NCBI GenBank assembly: GCA_013178185.1
Contig: JABLXC010000021.1
Location: 1-64,000, forward strand
DNA from: Anaerolineae bacterium
GTDB taxonomy: Bacteria > Chloroflexota > Anaerolineae > Anaerolineales > Anaerolineaceae
Direction: 5' to 3'
DNA: 64,000 nucleotides
Numbering within the stretch: the first letter of the stretch is position 1; every line of letters begins with the position of its first letter. The notes under the pieces are model-generated. The model was not told the origin of the DNA, ran no database searches, and worked only from the letters and a program-made list of their open reading frames with translations. Shown one piece after another: positions 34,057 to 43,506 of this stretch. The position numbers and the translations under genes are program-made.

Positions 34057-35166
34057 CTAAAAATCGAGACGAAATTCCCCGTCCCGGTAAAAACATTCGC
34101 CATCCGCCCAGATTTCACCGCCGTTTCGCAGATCGCAAATCATATCCCAGTGAATTGCGGATTTATTCAAGCTCCCGGTTTCGGGATACCCAGCTCCCAT
34201 CGCCAAATGAAAACTTCCGGCAATTTTTTCGTCAAACAAGATTTCTCGCGAAAACCGCTGGATGCCCTCATTCGTTCCAATGGCGAACTCACCCACATAC
34301 CGAGCGCCCTCGTCAGTATCCAATGTTTTGACCAGAAAATCTTCGTTCTTTTCAGCCATTGCTTTGACAACTTTACCTTTTTCAAACCACAGCCGGACAC
34401 CGGATACTTCACGTCCCTGGTAGATCGCCGGATAGCTGAAGTACACATGCCCCTCAACGCTTTGTTCTACCGGTCCGGTAAAGATCTCCCCGTCTGGCAC
34501 GTTTTCATGGCAATCACAATTAATAAAGGTACGCCCCTCAATGCTCAATCGCAAATCGGTTTCCGGCCCAACGATACGAATATTTTCTTTTCCTTTCAGC
34601 CAGGCAACAATTTTTTGTTGTCTCTCCGAAACTCCTTTCCAATATCTTATCGGATCGTTCATATCTGGCATGCAAGCGTTGAATACAAAATCTTCATACT
34701 CATCCAGACTCATCTCAGCATCCTGAGCATGCGCTTCGGTAGGAAAGAGGGTCAGCGTCCATCGTAAATCACCTTTCGCTGCGCGTTGCAAAAACACATC
34801 CCAGATCCCCTCAAAAGCCTTCTCCCGCCGAATGATTTTTTCAGGCAACACGTTGGTCAACGCGCGGGTATTGTTCTCAGCCATTAAGCTGATCATTACT
34901 TCATAATTCTCAAAGACATAGCGTGTTGGTTCAGGCACGTGCCGAAGCTGATCTTCCGAGGCGTATTCGTAAAATACAGGTTCCAGCTCTGGCAAGCCAG
35001 TCATTAAATATGGATGCCCACCGGCCCGAAGCACATTGGCAAAAACAGGCTTAATCAAGGGGGCTGCTACAGCACTACCCCGAATTGCAACCCGCTCCCC
35101 TGGTTTGACCTGAACAGAATAGTTCACCAACAAATCTGCAAGCTTTTCCAGGCGGTTATCCCGCAT
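34057..35166 (-). CDS. Aminopeptidase, M29 family
   Basis: 369 residues from the ATG at 35166, which has AGGAGAAGG upstream; a TTG seven codons earlier is disfavoured. The M29 (AmpS/AmpT/PepS) pattern is present: an N-terminal domain (LADLLVNYSVQVKPGERVAIRG), then metal ligands in VEGHVYFS, YVGEFAIGTNEGI, GSFHLAMGAGYP and SAIHWDMICD. These enzymes trim N-terminal residues from peptides in the cytoplasm using two metal ions. Cotranscribed with the membrane subtilase. Confidence 0.93.
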   Translation of the reverse strand: MRDNRLEKLADLLVNYSVQVKPGERVAIRGSAVAAPLIKPVFANVLRAGGHPYLMTGLPELEPVFYEYASEDQLRHVPEPTRYVFENYEVMISLMAENNTRALTNVLPEKIIRREKAFEGIWDVFLQRAAKGDLRWTLTLFPTEAHAQDAEMSLDEYEDFVFNACMPDMNDPIRYWKGVSERQQKIVAWLKGKENIRIVGPETDLRLSIEGRTFINCDCHENVPDGEIFTGPVEQSVEGHVYFSYPAIYQGREVSGVRLWFEKGKVVKAMAEKNEDFLVKTLDTDEGARYVGEFAIGTNEGIQRFSREILFDEKIAGSFHLAMGAGYPETGSLNKSAIHWDMICDLRNGGEIWADGECFYRDGEFRLDF

Positions 35167-35390
35167 ACGCCCTTCTCCTGAAATCAATGGTAGTTAATTG
35201 TATTGTACCCCAGTTTGGCGATGATCATTCCTGACAACAGCGTTACACAAGACAGTTTTTACAATTCGCCTGCTTCCAAATTCCTGACAAACCAGTCAAA
35301 GAAACACATTCTACGACGTGCGTGGGGTTATAATTAGGATGTCAGTTTCTGCCTCTGAACATACCTCACCATCCTCTGCGCGGAAAGATC

Positions 35391-36221
35391 ATGGAATATT
35401 CGAATTTCACTTACACAGCCAGGGACAAGCAACAAATCTTCGCCCAAATCTGGAAATGCGCCAACGCAAAAAGTGTTGTCATCCTGGTTCACGGCCTGGG
35501 GGAGCACAGCGGTCGCTACCGTCATGTAGCAGAATTCCTCAACCAAAATCAGTTTTCTGTCGTAGCATTTGATCTCCCAGGTCATGGTAAATCCGGCGGA
35601 AAACGAGGTCATATCCCCTCATACGAAACAGCAATGGAGATCATCTCACATTTCGTTGAGGAAGCTCGTACAAAATTCACCGGACTGCCAGTTTTTCTTT
35701 ACGGGCATAGCATGGGAGGCAGCCTGGTGTTGTACTATGGCTTAACTCGCAATCCCCAAATTACCGGCGTAATTGCCTCCAGCCCAGGGCTCGCGACTGC
35801 CAAACCGTTGCCGCGCGCCACGCTTGCTGCAGGAAAAATTCTATCTCGAATCTATCCGTCATTTTCGATGAATAACAACCTGGATATATCGGGACTCTCT
35901 CGGGATACGTCCGTGGTAGAAGCGTACAAGAAAGATCCGCTGGTTCACCCGTGGGTCTCGGCGGCTTTAGGGATCGACATTATTGAACAAGGAAAATGGA
36001 TGTTAAGTAAGAACCACGTCATTACCATTCCACTTTTACTTCTGCAAGGTTCCGCCGACCGGCTTGTCAACCCTACCGCGACCCGCCAATTTTCCGAAAA
36101 AGTCGAAGGAAAGGTCACCTTTAGCAACTGGGAGTACCTTTACCATGAACTCCACAACGAACCCGAAAAACGGGAGATTTTGCAAACAATTGTTGGTTGG
36201 ATGAACAACACTATGAACTAA
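35391..36221 (+). CDS. Alpha/beta hydrolase, monoacylglycerol-lipase type
   Basis: 276 residues. The oxyanion region is VILVHGLGEHSGRYRHVAEFL, the nucleophile elbow is YGHSMGGSL, and a C-terminal Asp (GSADRLVNP) and His (YHELHNE) complete the triad. This is the serine aminopeptidase-S33 / monoglyceride lipase group. No signal peptide is visible, so a cytoplasmic lipase or esterase is expected. TATAAT at 35329-35334 gives a leader of about 50 bases, with GGAAAG before the ATG. An ATG at 35339 is out of frame. Confidence 0.92.
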   Translation: MEYSNFTYTARDKQQIFAQIWKCANAKSVVILVHGLGEHSGRYRHVAEFLNQNQFSVVAFDLPGHGKSGGKRGHIPSYETAMEIISHFVEEARTKFTGLPVFLYGHSMGGSLVLYYGLTRNPQITGVIASSPGLATAKPLPRATLAAGKILSRIYPSFSMNNNLDISGLSRDTSVVEAYKKDPLVHPWVSAALGIDIIEQGKWMLSKNHVITIPLLLLQGSADRLVNPTATRQFSEKVEGKVTFSNWEYLYHELHNEPEKREILQTIVGWMNNTMN

Positions 36222-36453
36222 TGATTTAATGAGGGGTTGACCCCCTTTCATCGCTAGACTAAAATAAGAATGTCGTAATGAACCGGTTGTTTGGAAAATG
36301 CAATTGCCAATTTGGCAGCATAAAACCTCCCAAGAAACATTTGGGTGGCCATTTTGTGTTTCACGGAATCCCATCAGTTTTGATGTACAAACAGATGGAG
36401 TCTCAAGTATGTGCAGTTTAAATTTAATGATCAACTTTATAAGGAGAGTTTAG
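36222..36453 (+). promoter_or_regulatory. Structured 5' leader of the glyA-gcvT gene
   Basis: No gene is seen in these 232 bases. A small GGGG-TTGA-CCCC hairpin (36233-36244) may end the upstream transcript. TAAAAT at 36260-36265 is a candidate -10 box. Downstream lie the palindrome TGCCAA-T-TTGGCA (36305-36317), a hairpin with arms 36326-36333 and 36341-36348, and CATCA-GTTT-TGATG (36372-36385). AAGGAGAG precedes the ATG at 36454. I do not see the conserved core of the glycine or THF riboswitches. Confidence 0.5.
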
Positions 36454-39285
36454 ATGAGCGATTATTTATTCCGAGGTAGTCTGGTAGACATTGACCCAGA
36501 AGTCTTCAATCTCACCCAATTGGAAGCAGAAAGACAATTCCGAAAATTAATTCTCATCCCAAGCGAGAGCAGCGCCCCCCTTTCGGTGCGCGAATCGCTC
36601 GGTTCAGTATTTCAAAACCTGTATGCCGAAGGATATCCGGATGAAGAAACCCGGGGGATGACCGAAGAAGAAATTTTGGATTACCCGGCTCGGCTTGCCT
36701 ATTACCGCCGCTATTCAGATCCCCGTTACTACAAAGGGGTAGAATACGCCGATATCATCGAAGCGCTGGCGCGGCGGCGCTGCGCCGAAGTCTTCGCAAC
36801 CGAAAAGATTGTCGCCGACCAGATCTTCGTCAATGTACAGCCGCTTTCAGGAGCTCCCGCAAATAATGCAGTTTATCACCTCATTAACCCTGGCGATACA
36901 GTTCTGGGAATGAACTTGCTGCATGGCGGGCACCTTAGTCACGGTTCATCGGTCAACCGCTCCGGACAGCTCTATAAAATCGTGCATTACAACGTAGACC
37001 CTGCCACAGAGCAAATCAACTATGACAATGTTCAGGAGCTGGCGCTTCAAAACCAGCCCAAGTTGATTATTGCTGGCTATTCCTCATATCCCTTTGCCCC
37101 CGATTGGGCACGCTTTCGCGCTATCGCGGACTCAGTGGGTGCCATCCTGCTGGCCGATGTCTCACACATCGCTGGTCTGATTGCAGGCGGTGCGATCCCC
37201 TCACCGGTTGGCTTTGCCCACGTCATCACCTTCACAACCCACAAGACCTTGTGCGGGCCACGCGGCGCATGTATCCTCACAACTGACTCCGCAATCGCAA
37301 AAAAGATTGACAAAGCTGTCTTTCCGGGCGAGCAAGGTGGGCCTCATGTCCATGTCTTTGCGGCATTGGCTACAACTTTCAAACTTGCTAAAACAGAACA
37401 GTTCCGCAAACTCCAACGGCAGATCGTTGAAAATTGCCAGACACTTACCAACCGCCTGGCAGAGCGCGGTCTCCGTATTCCTTACGGCGGTTCTAATACT
37501 CACCTGGGGAATGTGGATTGCAAGACCATAGTCGGCGCAGACGGCACCCCTCTCTCAGGCGACCTCGCAGCCCGCATCTTGGATATTGCCGGCATCGTCC
37601 TCAACCGCAACACCATCCCAGGAGACAAAACCGCCCTTTATGCTTCGGGCATCCGTTATGGCACCCCCTGGATGACGCAGCGCGGGCTTGGGAAAAAAGA
37701 AATGGTGGAAGTCGCCGATATCATAGCCGATGTCCTGACAGCCATTAAGCCGTATTCCATCGGATCACGCAAAGGCGATCTTACCAGAGCAAAGATCAGT
37801 TTTGAAGTGCTTGAAGATGCAAAAATTCGTGTTCGCACACTGGCAGAACAAGCGGGGATAGACTATACCCCCACTCGCTCTGGGTATCCACACTTCTTCT
37901 ACCTGGATGATAAACCGGCCGATGGCTCAGAGTTTGTGACCTTCGATCTGCGCCACCCAAATATGGTCCAGATTGTTGACTATATTTTCGCAAGTGATAC
38001 AGTTCAACTCAAACCAGGTCAAAGTCAGGATACACTGTTGCACACCAGCAAAGCAGATGTGACAGGCTCATTGACCTATGTCACCCGCGATCACTTCCAA
38101 TTAACTGTTCCTGCAGCCCAGGCAGCTTTGACCCTCAACTGGCTAGAAGGGCTTTCAAATGGATTTACAGCCTTCGATGATGATGTGACTCGCCGGATAC
38201 CTGGACCATTCACCGTAATGCAAGCTCAAAACATTGGCGTCAAACCCAGCGGAAAACCTGTCCTCGCAGTCAACAAACCCTATTACATCGGCATCGGAAA
38301 AGGAGAAGGCAAACCGCTACCAGAATTCAAATGGGAAGAGAAAGAATCCGAAACTCTGCGCCGGACGCCATTATTCGAGGTTCACAAAGCCGCCGGGGCA
38401 AAAATGGTACCTTTCGCCGGCTGGGAAATGCCGGTATGGTACACCTCGGTCGTCGAAGAACATCTTGCCACTCGCCAGGCCGCTGGGCTGTTCGATGTTG
38501 CACACATGGGCGTTTACCAGGTTGAGGGACCAGAAGCCTGCGTCTTCCTCGACAGCGTCTGTGGCAATGATATTAACGCGCTGGAAGTTGGAGAATCCTG
38601 CTACACCCACTTCCTTGACCCTCATTCCAATGTCATCGACGACACACTTGTTTATCGCCGCGGCCTGGAAAAATATCTCGTTGTCGTCAACGCATCCAAC
38701 GACGACAAAGATTGGGCCTGGTTAAGCAGCGTCCTGGAAGGAAAAGTCATGGTGGATCGCGAACGTCCATGGGCGCAAGCTTTCGGGCGGAATGCTGTGC
38801 TTCGCAATTTGCGCGATCCCAAAGCAGGCGACGACATGCGCATTGATATTGCGCTCCAAGGTCCAAAATCAAGAGATATTCTGCTCGCTCTGGGCTGCGA
38901 TGCAGAAACTCGCAAACGCATTATGAAGTTGAAACGCACCGAGCTTTGTGAAGCGGTCGTCGGTGGGTTCGATCTGGTCGTCTCCCGTACTGGTTATACC
39001 GGTGAGAAGATGGCCTTTGAGCTGTTTGTGCATCCGGCCAAGGCTGTAGAGTTTTGGAACGCCCTGGTCGCCGCTGGCCAGCCTCTTGGACTAAAACCCT
39101 GCGGTTTAGGCGCACGCGATTCGCTGCGCACTGAAGCTGGCTTGCCTCTCTACGGCCACGAGATGGGCGGAGAACGCAACTTGAGTGTTGCCGAGGCCGG
39201 CTTTGGCTCCTATGTCAAGGTTTACAAACCCTGGTTCATTGGGCGGAGCGCTGTCATCGAACATGAACAAAAAACGCCAGGGTGA
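36454..39285 (+). CDS. glyA-gcvT: Serine hydroxymethyltransferase-aminomethyltransferase fusion, interrupted by frameshift
   Basis: 943 residues to an early stop. Residues 1-455 are SHMT (GlyA): [17 protein letters not shown], the PLP lysine at 264 in [10 protein letters not shown], and [14 protein letters not shown]. Residues from about 636 are Gcv[41 protein letters not shown] and [16 protein letters not shown]. The linker between (about 456-635) resembles a worn GcvT-like folate domain. SHMT and GcvT both deal with 5,10-methylene-THF and glycine, so fusion makes biochemical sense. The frame ends at 39285, but the missing GcvT end continues in the +1 frame to 39580, the break being at the A6 run 39269-39274. 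Confidence 0.9.
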   Translation: MSDYLFRGSLVDIDPEVFNLTQLEAERQFRKLILIPSESSAPLSVRESLGSVFQNLYAEGYPDEETRGMTEEEILDYPARLAYYRRYSDPRYYKGVEYADIIEALARRRCAEVFATEKIVADQIFVNVQPLSGAPANNAVYHLINPGDTVLGMNLLHGGHLSHGSSVNRSGQLYKIVHYNVDPATEQINYDNVQELALQNQPKLIIAGYSSYPFAPDWARFRAIADSVGAILLADVSHIAGLIAGGAIPSPVGFAHVITFTTHKTLCGPRGACILTTDSAIAKKIDKAVFPGEQGGPHVHVFAALATTFKLAKTEQFRKLQRQIVENCQTLTNRLAERGLRIPYGGSNTHLGNVDCKTIVGADGTPLSGDLAARILDIAGIVLNRNTIPGDKTALYASGIRYGTPWMTQRGLGKKEMVEVADIIADVLTAIKPYSIGSRKGDLTRAKISFEVLEDAKIRVRTLAEQAGIDYTPTRSGYPHFFYLDDKPADGSEFVTFDLRHPNMVQIVDYIFASDTVQLKPGQSQDTLLHTSKADVTGSLTYVTRDHFQLTVPAAQAALTLNWLEGLSNGFTAFDDDVTRRIPGPFTVMQAQNIGVKPSGKPVLAVNKPYYIGIGKGEGKPLPEFKWEEKESETLRRTPLFEVHKAAGAKMVPFAGWEMPVWYTSVVEEHLATRQAAGLFDVAHMGVYQVEGPEACVFLDSVCGNDINALEVGESCYTHFLDPHSNVIDDTLVYRRGLEKYLVVVNASNDDKDWAWLSSVLEGKVMVDRERPWAQAFGRNAVLRNLRDPKAGDDMRIDIALQGPKSRDILLALGCDAETRKRIMKLKRTELCEAVVGGFDLVVSRTGYTGEKMAFELFVHPAKAVEFWNALVAAGQPLGLKPCGLGARDSLRTEAGLPLYGHEMGGERNLSVAEAGFGSYVKVYKPWFIGRSAVIEHEQKTPG

Positions 39286-39580
39286 GGTTGTCCGCTTCCG
39301 GTTCAACGAAAAAGGCGTCCGTATGGCGCATTTAGGCGACCCAGTCATTGACCGCAAGGGCCGTACGATTGGCTTTGTGACGAGCTGTGCCATCGACAGC
39401 GAAGGGTATTTGACTGGTCAGGCCTTCATAGAGCTTAAGTACATTGAAGAGGGAGCTCCAATCACGATCTATCAGGGATCGCCATCCTCCATTGGCAAAT
39501 CTCCATCAGAACTAAAGCCAGGCGATCGCGTCATACTTCCCACACCCGCAACCATTGTGAGCCGGTTCCCGAAACTATGA
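39263..39580 (+). pseudogene. gcvT: Displaced C-terminal end of GcvT
   Basis: In the +1 frame the sequence reads [20 protein letters not shown], then DRKGRTIGFVTSCAIDSEGY and AFIELKYIEEGAPITIYQG: the barrel domain that ends every GcvT. It is the missing last part of the preceding gene, not a separate protein. One A too many in 39269-39274 explains it; corrected, the fusion would have 1041 residues. An ATG at 39263 could start a 105-residue fragment, but no ribosome site supports it. Confidence 0.8.
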
Positions 39581-39588
39581 TCGGCTGA

Positions 39589-39622
39589 AAATAACGGGCG
39601 CAAATCTGCGCCCGTTATTTCT
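39589..39622 (+). terminator. Intrinsic terminator after glyA-gcvT
   Basis: AAATAACGGGCGCA (39589-39602) pairs perfectly with TGCGCCCGTTATTT (39607-39620) around AATC. The T tract is short (TTTCT), but the stem is 14 bp. Confidence 0.85.
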
Positions 39623-39650
39623 CTAAACAATTTTTCATCAGGAGAGGAAA

Positions 39651-40868
39651 ATGCAAACACCCTGGCAGTATCGTTTCGCTCAACGTACCCAGCGCATGAA
39701 AAGTTCTACGATCCGCGAACTGCTGAAATTAACCCAACAACCTGATATCATCTCATTCTCAGGTGGATACCCGGCGCCCGAAGTTTTCCCGGTGAAGGAA
39801 TTTAAAGATGCCTGCAATAGGGTATTAGAAAATCATGGGCCAATTGCGCTTCAATACGGAGCTACAGAAGGATATACACCCCTTCGCGAAATGATCGCTA
39901 GACATGCCGCCCAATTTGATATCCAGATCAGCTCAGAAAATATTCTCATCACATCTGGTTCCCAACAAGCTCTGGATCTTCTGGGCAAAATATTCATCAA
40001 CCCAGGCGATAAAATTTTAGTAGAGGCGCCTACTTACTTAGGAGCATTACAGGCCTGGAACGCCTATGGGGCAGAATATATTACTGTCCCATCGGATGAA
40101 AACGGGATGGACACTGAAGCATTGGAAAATGCGCTCCGGTATGGGCCAAAATTTATCTATGTCCTCCCCAACTTTCAAAATCCAACTGGCACAACGCTTT
40201 CCTTGGAGAGACGCAAACAACTGGTTGAACTTGCTGACCGTTACGGCGTCCCAATTGTTGAGGATGATCCTTACGGACAACTGCGCTTCGAAGGGGAACA
40301 TCTCCCAGCCGTTGAGGTCATCGACAGCCTCATGCATTGCAATAATCATGGGTATTACTCGGGCAACGTAATCTATTTGAGCACCTTCTCCAAAATACTG
40401 GCGCCGGGTGTCCGGCTGGCATGGGTGATCGCTCCGCCTGAGGTAATTCAAAAACTTGTACAGGCCAAACAAGGAGCCGACCTGCACACTTCCACCTTCA
40501 ATCAAATGGTGGCTTACGAAGTAGGTCACGGTGGTTTCTTGAACCGCTATATCCAGGTCATTCAATCCACATACAAGGAAAGACGAGATGTCATGGTAGA
40601 GTGCTTGGCCGAACACATGCCCAAAGGCGTGTCTTGGACCAGACCCCAAGGAGGGTTATTCCTGTGGTTGACTCTCCCAGAAGGAATCAATACCACTGAA
40701 TTGCTGAAAGAAGCCATCAAAGAAAAAGTGGCTTTCGTGCCTGGCGAATCTTTCTTTCCAAATGGCGGCGGTGAAAATACCATGCGGCTTAATTTCTCGT
40801 TTTCTCACCCCGACAAGATCAACGAAGGAATCGCGCGGCTCGGCCGTCTGATCCAGAAAGTCGTGTAA
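39651..40868 (+). CDS. PLP-dependent aminotransferase (2-aminoadipate transaminase-like)
   Basis: 405 residues, fold-type I. It shows IISFSGGYPAPEVFP, LQYGATEGYTPLREMIA, ITSGSQQALDLLGK, YVLPNFQNPTGTTLS and the PLP lysine in YLSTFSKILAPGVRLAW. The closest known group is LysN/MocR-like aminotransferases acting on 2-aminoadipate, aromatic or branched amino acids; the substrate cannot be fixed. A leader of 30 bases after the glyA-gcvT terminator includes AGGAGAGG before the ATG. Confidence 0.9.
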   Translation: MQTPWQYRFAQRTQRMKSSTIRELLKLTQQPDIISFSGGYPAPEVFPVKEFKDACNRVLENHGPIALQYGATEGYTPLREMIARHAAQFDIQISSENILITSGSQQALDLLGKIFINPGDKILVEAPTYLGALQAWNAYGAEYITVPSDENGMDTEALENALRYGPKFIYVLPNFQNPTGTTLSLERRKQLVELADRYGVPIVEDDPYGQLRFEGEHLPAVEVIDSLMHCNNHGYYSGNVIYLSTFSKILAPGVRLAWVIAPPEVIQKLVQAKQGADLHTSTFNQMVAYEVGHGGFLNRYIQVIQSTYKERRDVMVECLAEHMPKGVSWTRPQGGLFLWLTLPEGINTTELLKEAIKEKVAFVPGESFFPNGGGENTMRLNFSFSHPDKINEGIARLGRLIQKVV

Positions 40869-40892
40869 GGAAAATCGTTTCACCCACAACAA

Positions 40893-40930
40893 GAGGCGCA
40901 GAAAGTCGGCCTGCTGCGCCTCTCCTTTTT
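40893..40930 (+). terminator. Intrinsic terminator after the aminotransferase
   Basis: GAGGCGCAG (40893-40901) pairs with CTGCGCCTC (40914-40922), then TCCTTTTT. It also lies at the end of the convergent kinase gene. Confidence 0.88.
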
Positions 40931-40955
40931 GCGTAGCCGCTCACCGGCATAAAAA

Positions 40956-42689
40956 TCAACGTTGGGCTTTCCCGTAATGATCCCACAATTTAAAATCTTT
41001 GAGGATCGAATCACCAATAAATTCCCTCAGGATCGAGTTATCGGGGATCAGGCTAATATCCAGAGACAAGAACCATTCTAAAAAAGTGAGCAGCCGCTTA
41101 GCCTCGATATATTCAGCGGTGCCGTAAGGAACCTGTCGCAACAGCGGTTCAGCCAGCGGCTTAAGCGCAGATAATTCATATACCAGCGCCGAGTTAAACA
41201 TTTCGTCCGCATTTTCCTGATAAGGAAAAATATTCCGTTTTTCTCCCCGCCGTACCGACTCCCACCGTTGAATCGTCTGCTGGGCTGTGTAGCCACGCTC
41301 CCGGGCATCGCGGACGATCCTGCGAATCAGACGAGTATCGGTAGTGGAAATACGATTCTGGCGGTCAAGGTTCAATTGAGTCAGCGCAGAAACATAAACT
41401 TTAAACGTCCGGTTGGGAGACATCTCAGGGAGCAGTTGGGGGTTCAGGCCATGAATCCCTTCCAGAATGATGACGCGTTCCTTTTCAAGACGAACAACTT
41501 CCCCCGGTTCGCGTTGCCCACTCTTGAAATTATAGTGAGGGAGTTGAACCTCTTCACCGCGGATTAGCCGGGCGAGGTGATCAGAAAGCAAGGCTGTATC
41601 CATTGCAGCTAAAGACTCAAAATCAGGTTGACCATCTTCGCCCAGGGGAGTCTTATCACGGTTGATAAAATAGTGATCCATTTCCATTGGAAACGGCGCC
41701 AGTCCCTGAACCAGTAGTTGAACCGCTAATCGCTTCGAAAAAGTAGTCTTGCCGGAAGAAGAAGGCCCAGCAATGAGAACCACGCGCGTTTCAGGAAAGC
41801 GATCTGCTGCTTTTTTGGCAATATCGGCTATTTTTTGTTCATGAAGCGCCTCAGAAATCAAGATGACCTCTCGAATTCTGCTCTCGTTGATTGCATCGTT
41901 CAATGAGCCTACGTTCTCAATTCCCAGCCGCTCCAACCAATTGCCATATTGCTGAAAGGTATCGAACAGAGAAGAACTTTTTGGCACGGGCAATAATTTT
42001 GTGCCGCTGTGCCGACGTGGATATCGCAGCACAAAACCGCCTGGCACCAGAAGAAGATCGAACCACTTCAGATATCCTGTCGAAGGCACCATATAACCAT
42101 GCAGGTAATCTCGATGCTCCCCAAGACCATATAAAACTAGGGTCGGTTTCTTTCGATAGCTCATCAACCTTACCTTGTCCAAATGCCCACTCTTCTCAAA
42201 ACACTCCACTGCTTCTTCTAGCGGCACCACCTTCTTCTCAAAGGGCAGATCGGCTTTAACCATGCGATGCATTTCTTCTTCTAAGAGTTGCAATTCTCTG
42301 GCATCAAGCTGAGGACGGCCAATCACCTCACAAAAGTACCCGCCTGATGATACGGAATGATCCACTGCAAGATGCACGTTTTTAAAAATTTTAATGAACG
42401 CTGCCTCCAGCAAAAACGTCAGAGACCGGCGATAGATGCGCGCTCCATCGGCGTCCTTCATCGTTACCGGTTGCACACGAGCATCCATCTGGATCGGATA
42501 GGTCAACTCACGTAATTCCCCATTAATAATCGCGCCAACAATTGGAGAACCATTTGCGGCTTCAAATTTCCGAAAGAAATCTCCAACTGGGATATTCCTT
42601 GGGCCTGAAAAAACTCTCCCATCCGGCAGGTGAATTTCAACTGTCTTTCGGGGTTCGACTTGCCGAATTTCTTCTCCTCCCGCTTCCAT
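40956..42689 (-). CDS. Uridine-kinase-like nucleoside kinase with TGS and SAD domains
   Basis: 577 residues. The N-terminus has a TGS domain (VEIHLPDGRVFSG, about 15-75). A threonyl-tRNA-synthetase-like second domain follows, with AVDHSVSSGGYFCEV (about 95-220). Then comes a P-loop kinase of the phosphoribulokinase/uridine kinase group: Walker A IAGPSSSGKTTFSKRL near 310, MDHYFINRDKTP, and ILEGIHGLNP. This three-part build is known in bacteria and protists as a nucleoside kinase; it has no aminoacylation core. AGGAGA precedes the ATG. Confidence 0.88.
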   Translation of the reverse strand: MEAGGEEIRQVEPRKTVEIHLPDGRVFSGPRNIPVGDFFRKFEAANGSPIVGAIINGELRELTYPIQMDARVQPVTMKDADGARIYRRSLTFLLEAAFIKIFKNVHLAVDHSVSSGGYFCEVIGRPQLDARELQLLEEEMHRMVKADLPFEKKVVPLEEAVECFEKSGHLDKVRLMSYRKKPTLVLYGLGEHRDYLHGYMVPSTGYLKWFDLLLVPGGFVLRYPRRHSGTKLLPVPKSSSLFDTFQQYGNWLERLGIENVGSLNDAINESRIREVILISEALHEQKIADIAKKAADRFPETRVVLIAGPSSSGKTTFSKRLAVQLLVQGLAPFPMEMDHYFINRDKTPLGEDGQPDFESLAAMDTALLSDHLARLIRGEEVQLPHYNFKSGQREPGEVVRLEKERVIILEGIHGLNPQLLPEMSPNRTFKVYVSALTQLNLDRQNRISTTDTRLIRRIVRDARERGYTAQQTIQRWESVRRGEKRNIFPYQENADEMFNSALVYELSALKPLAEPLLRQVPYGTAEYIEAKRLLTFLEWFLSLDISLIPDNSILREFIGDSILKDFKLWDHYGKAQR

Positions 42690-42724
42690 GCGTATTCTCC
42701 TAAAAATGATACATTCTTGACTGA

Positions 42725-43414
42725 TTATGGCGTAGAAGTTGGCCTTAGAAAAACAATTTCCTGGTATCCTAGGTTACGCAACAGCCGTTCGAGATAATTC
42801 TCGGCGTTCACTCTGGCTTGATCCAGGATACCATCATTCAATGCCGCTTTCCGGATTTCGTCTTCTGCAATCTTGCGAGCTTCGCTTTCCAGATTTGCAT
42901 CTCCTTTGGTAAAAAGCCCGGTTTCTCGGTCATAGACATAGGATTTCTCATTATCCAAAGTGGCAATAAAGATTTCTGGCTCAGGTAGTCGGACATACAA
43001 AACCCTGTCCTTAATTTCAAAATCGTTTGTGGAGACCCGGCCCAAATCCACGCCTGCAATCACCACCCCGTGCGCCACAAAAAGAAGACGGTCCCCAAAC
43101 AGAAACCCCAACTGCCCCTGCCCGATTTCGGCAGTGATCACTTTCTCAACAGAATATTGAATGGTTTCCAACCGGGCAAGAGAACGTACTTCATGGATGA
43201 TGGTAACAGGGTCTGGAATCACTGTAGGAGTAGGGTTCATTAACTGGGATACCTGGGTCTGAAACTGTTGGTTCGCCTGAGAAAATGGTTGAATAGCGTG
43301 CTCTGTTGTCTGGTTGATCACTTTGATAATCGCATACGGAATACCGAACAACAACAAGCCCAGCAACAAAAACGCTGCTAAAATTACCATAGCCTGAACC
43401 AGTTTGCTCATCAT
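42725..43414 (-). CDS. DUF4230 membrane-anchored protein
   Basis: 229 residues from the ATG at 43414, chosen because AGGAGGG precedes it; the frame is open seven codons earlier. One N-terminal span (about 5-30), then a stalk, and the DUF4230 part: IHEVRSLARLETIQYSVEKVITAE, GVVIAGVDLGRVS, VLYVRLPEPEIFIATLDNEKSYVYDRETGLFT. Function unknown. It is divergent from the PhnD-like lipoprotein gene. Confidence 0.87.
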   Translation of the reverse strand: MMSKLVQAMVILAAFLLLGLLLFGIPYAIIKVINQTTEHAIQPFSQANQQFQTQVSQLMNPTPTVIPDPVTIIHEVRSLARLETIQYSVEKVITAEIGQGQLGFLFGDRLLFVAHGVVIAGVDLGRVSTNDFEIKDRVLYVRLPEPEIFIATLDNEKSYVYDRETGLFTKGDANLESEARKIAEDEIRKAALNDGILDQARVNAENYLERLLRNLGYQEIVFLRPTSTP

Positions 43415-43506
43415 ACCCTCCTGTTCCATCCACAAGGAAGAACTAGAGATTGATTATAATCGCTTTTAGAACCACAAATACCCGCATCAGAGAAAAGAAA
43501 GAAGGA

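Noticed and set aside
35318-35572. Open frame with ATG at 35339 just after TATAAT, resembling a leaderless gene
   Set aside because: It overlaps the lipase-like gene out of frame and shows no protein-like pattern; the lipase start at 35391 has its own ribosome site.
36222-36453. Glycine or THF riboswitch upstream of glyA-gcvT
   Set aside because: The conserved core elements of these classes are not visible; only generic hairpins can be supported.
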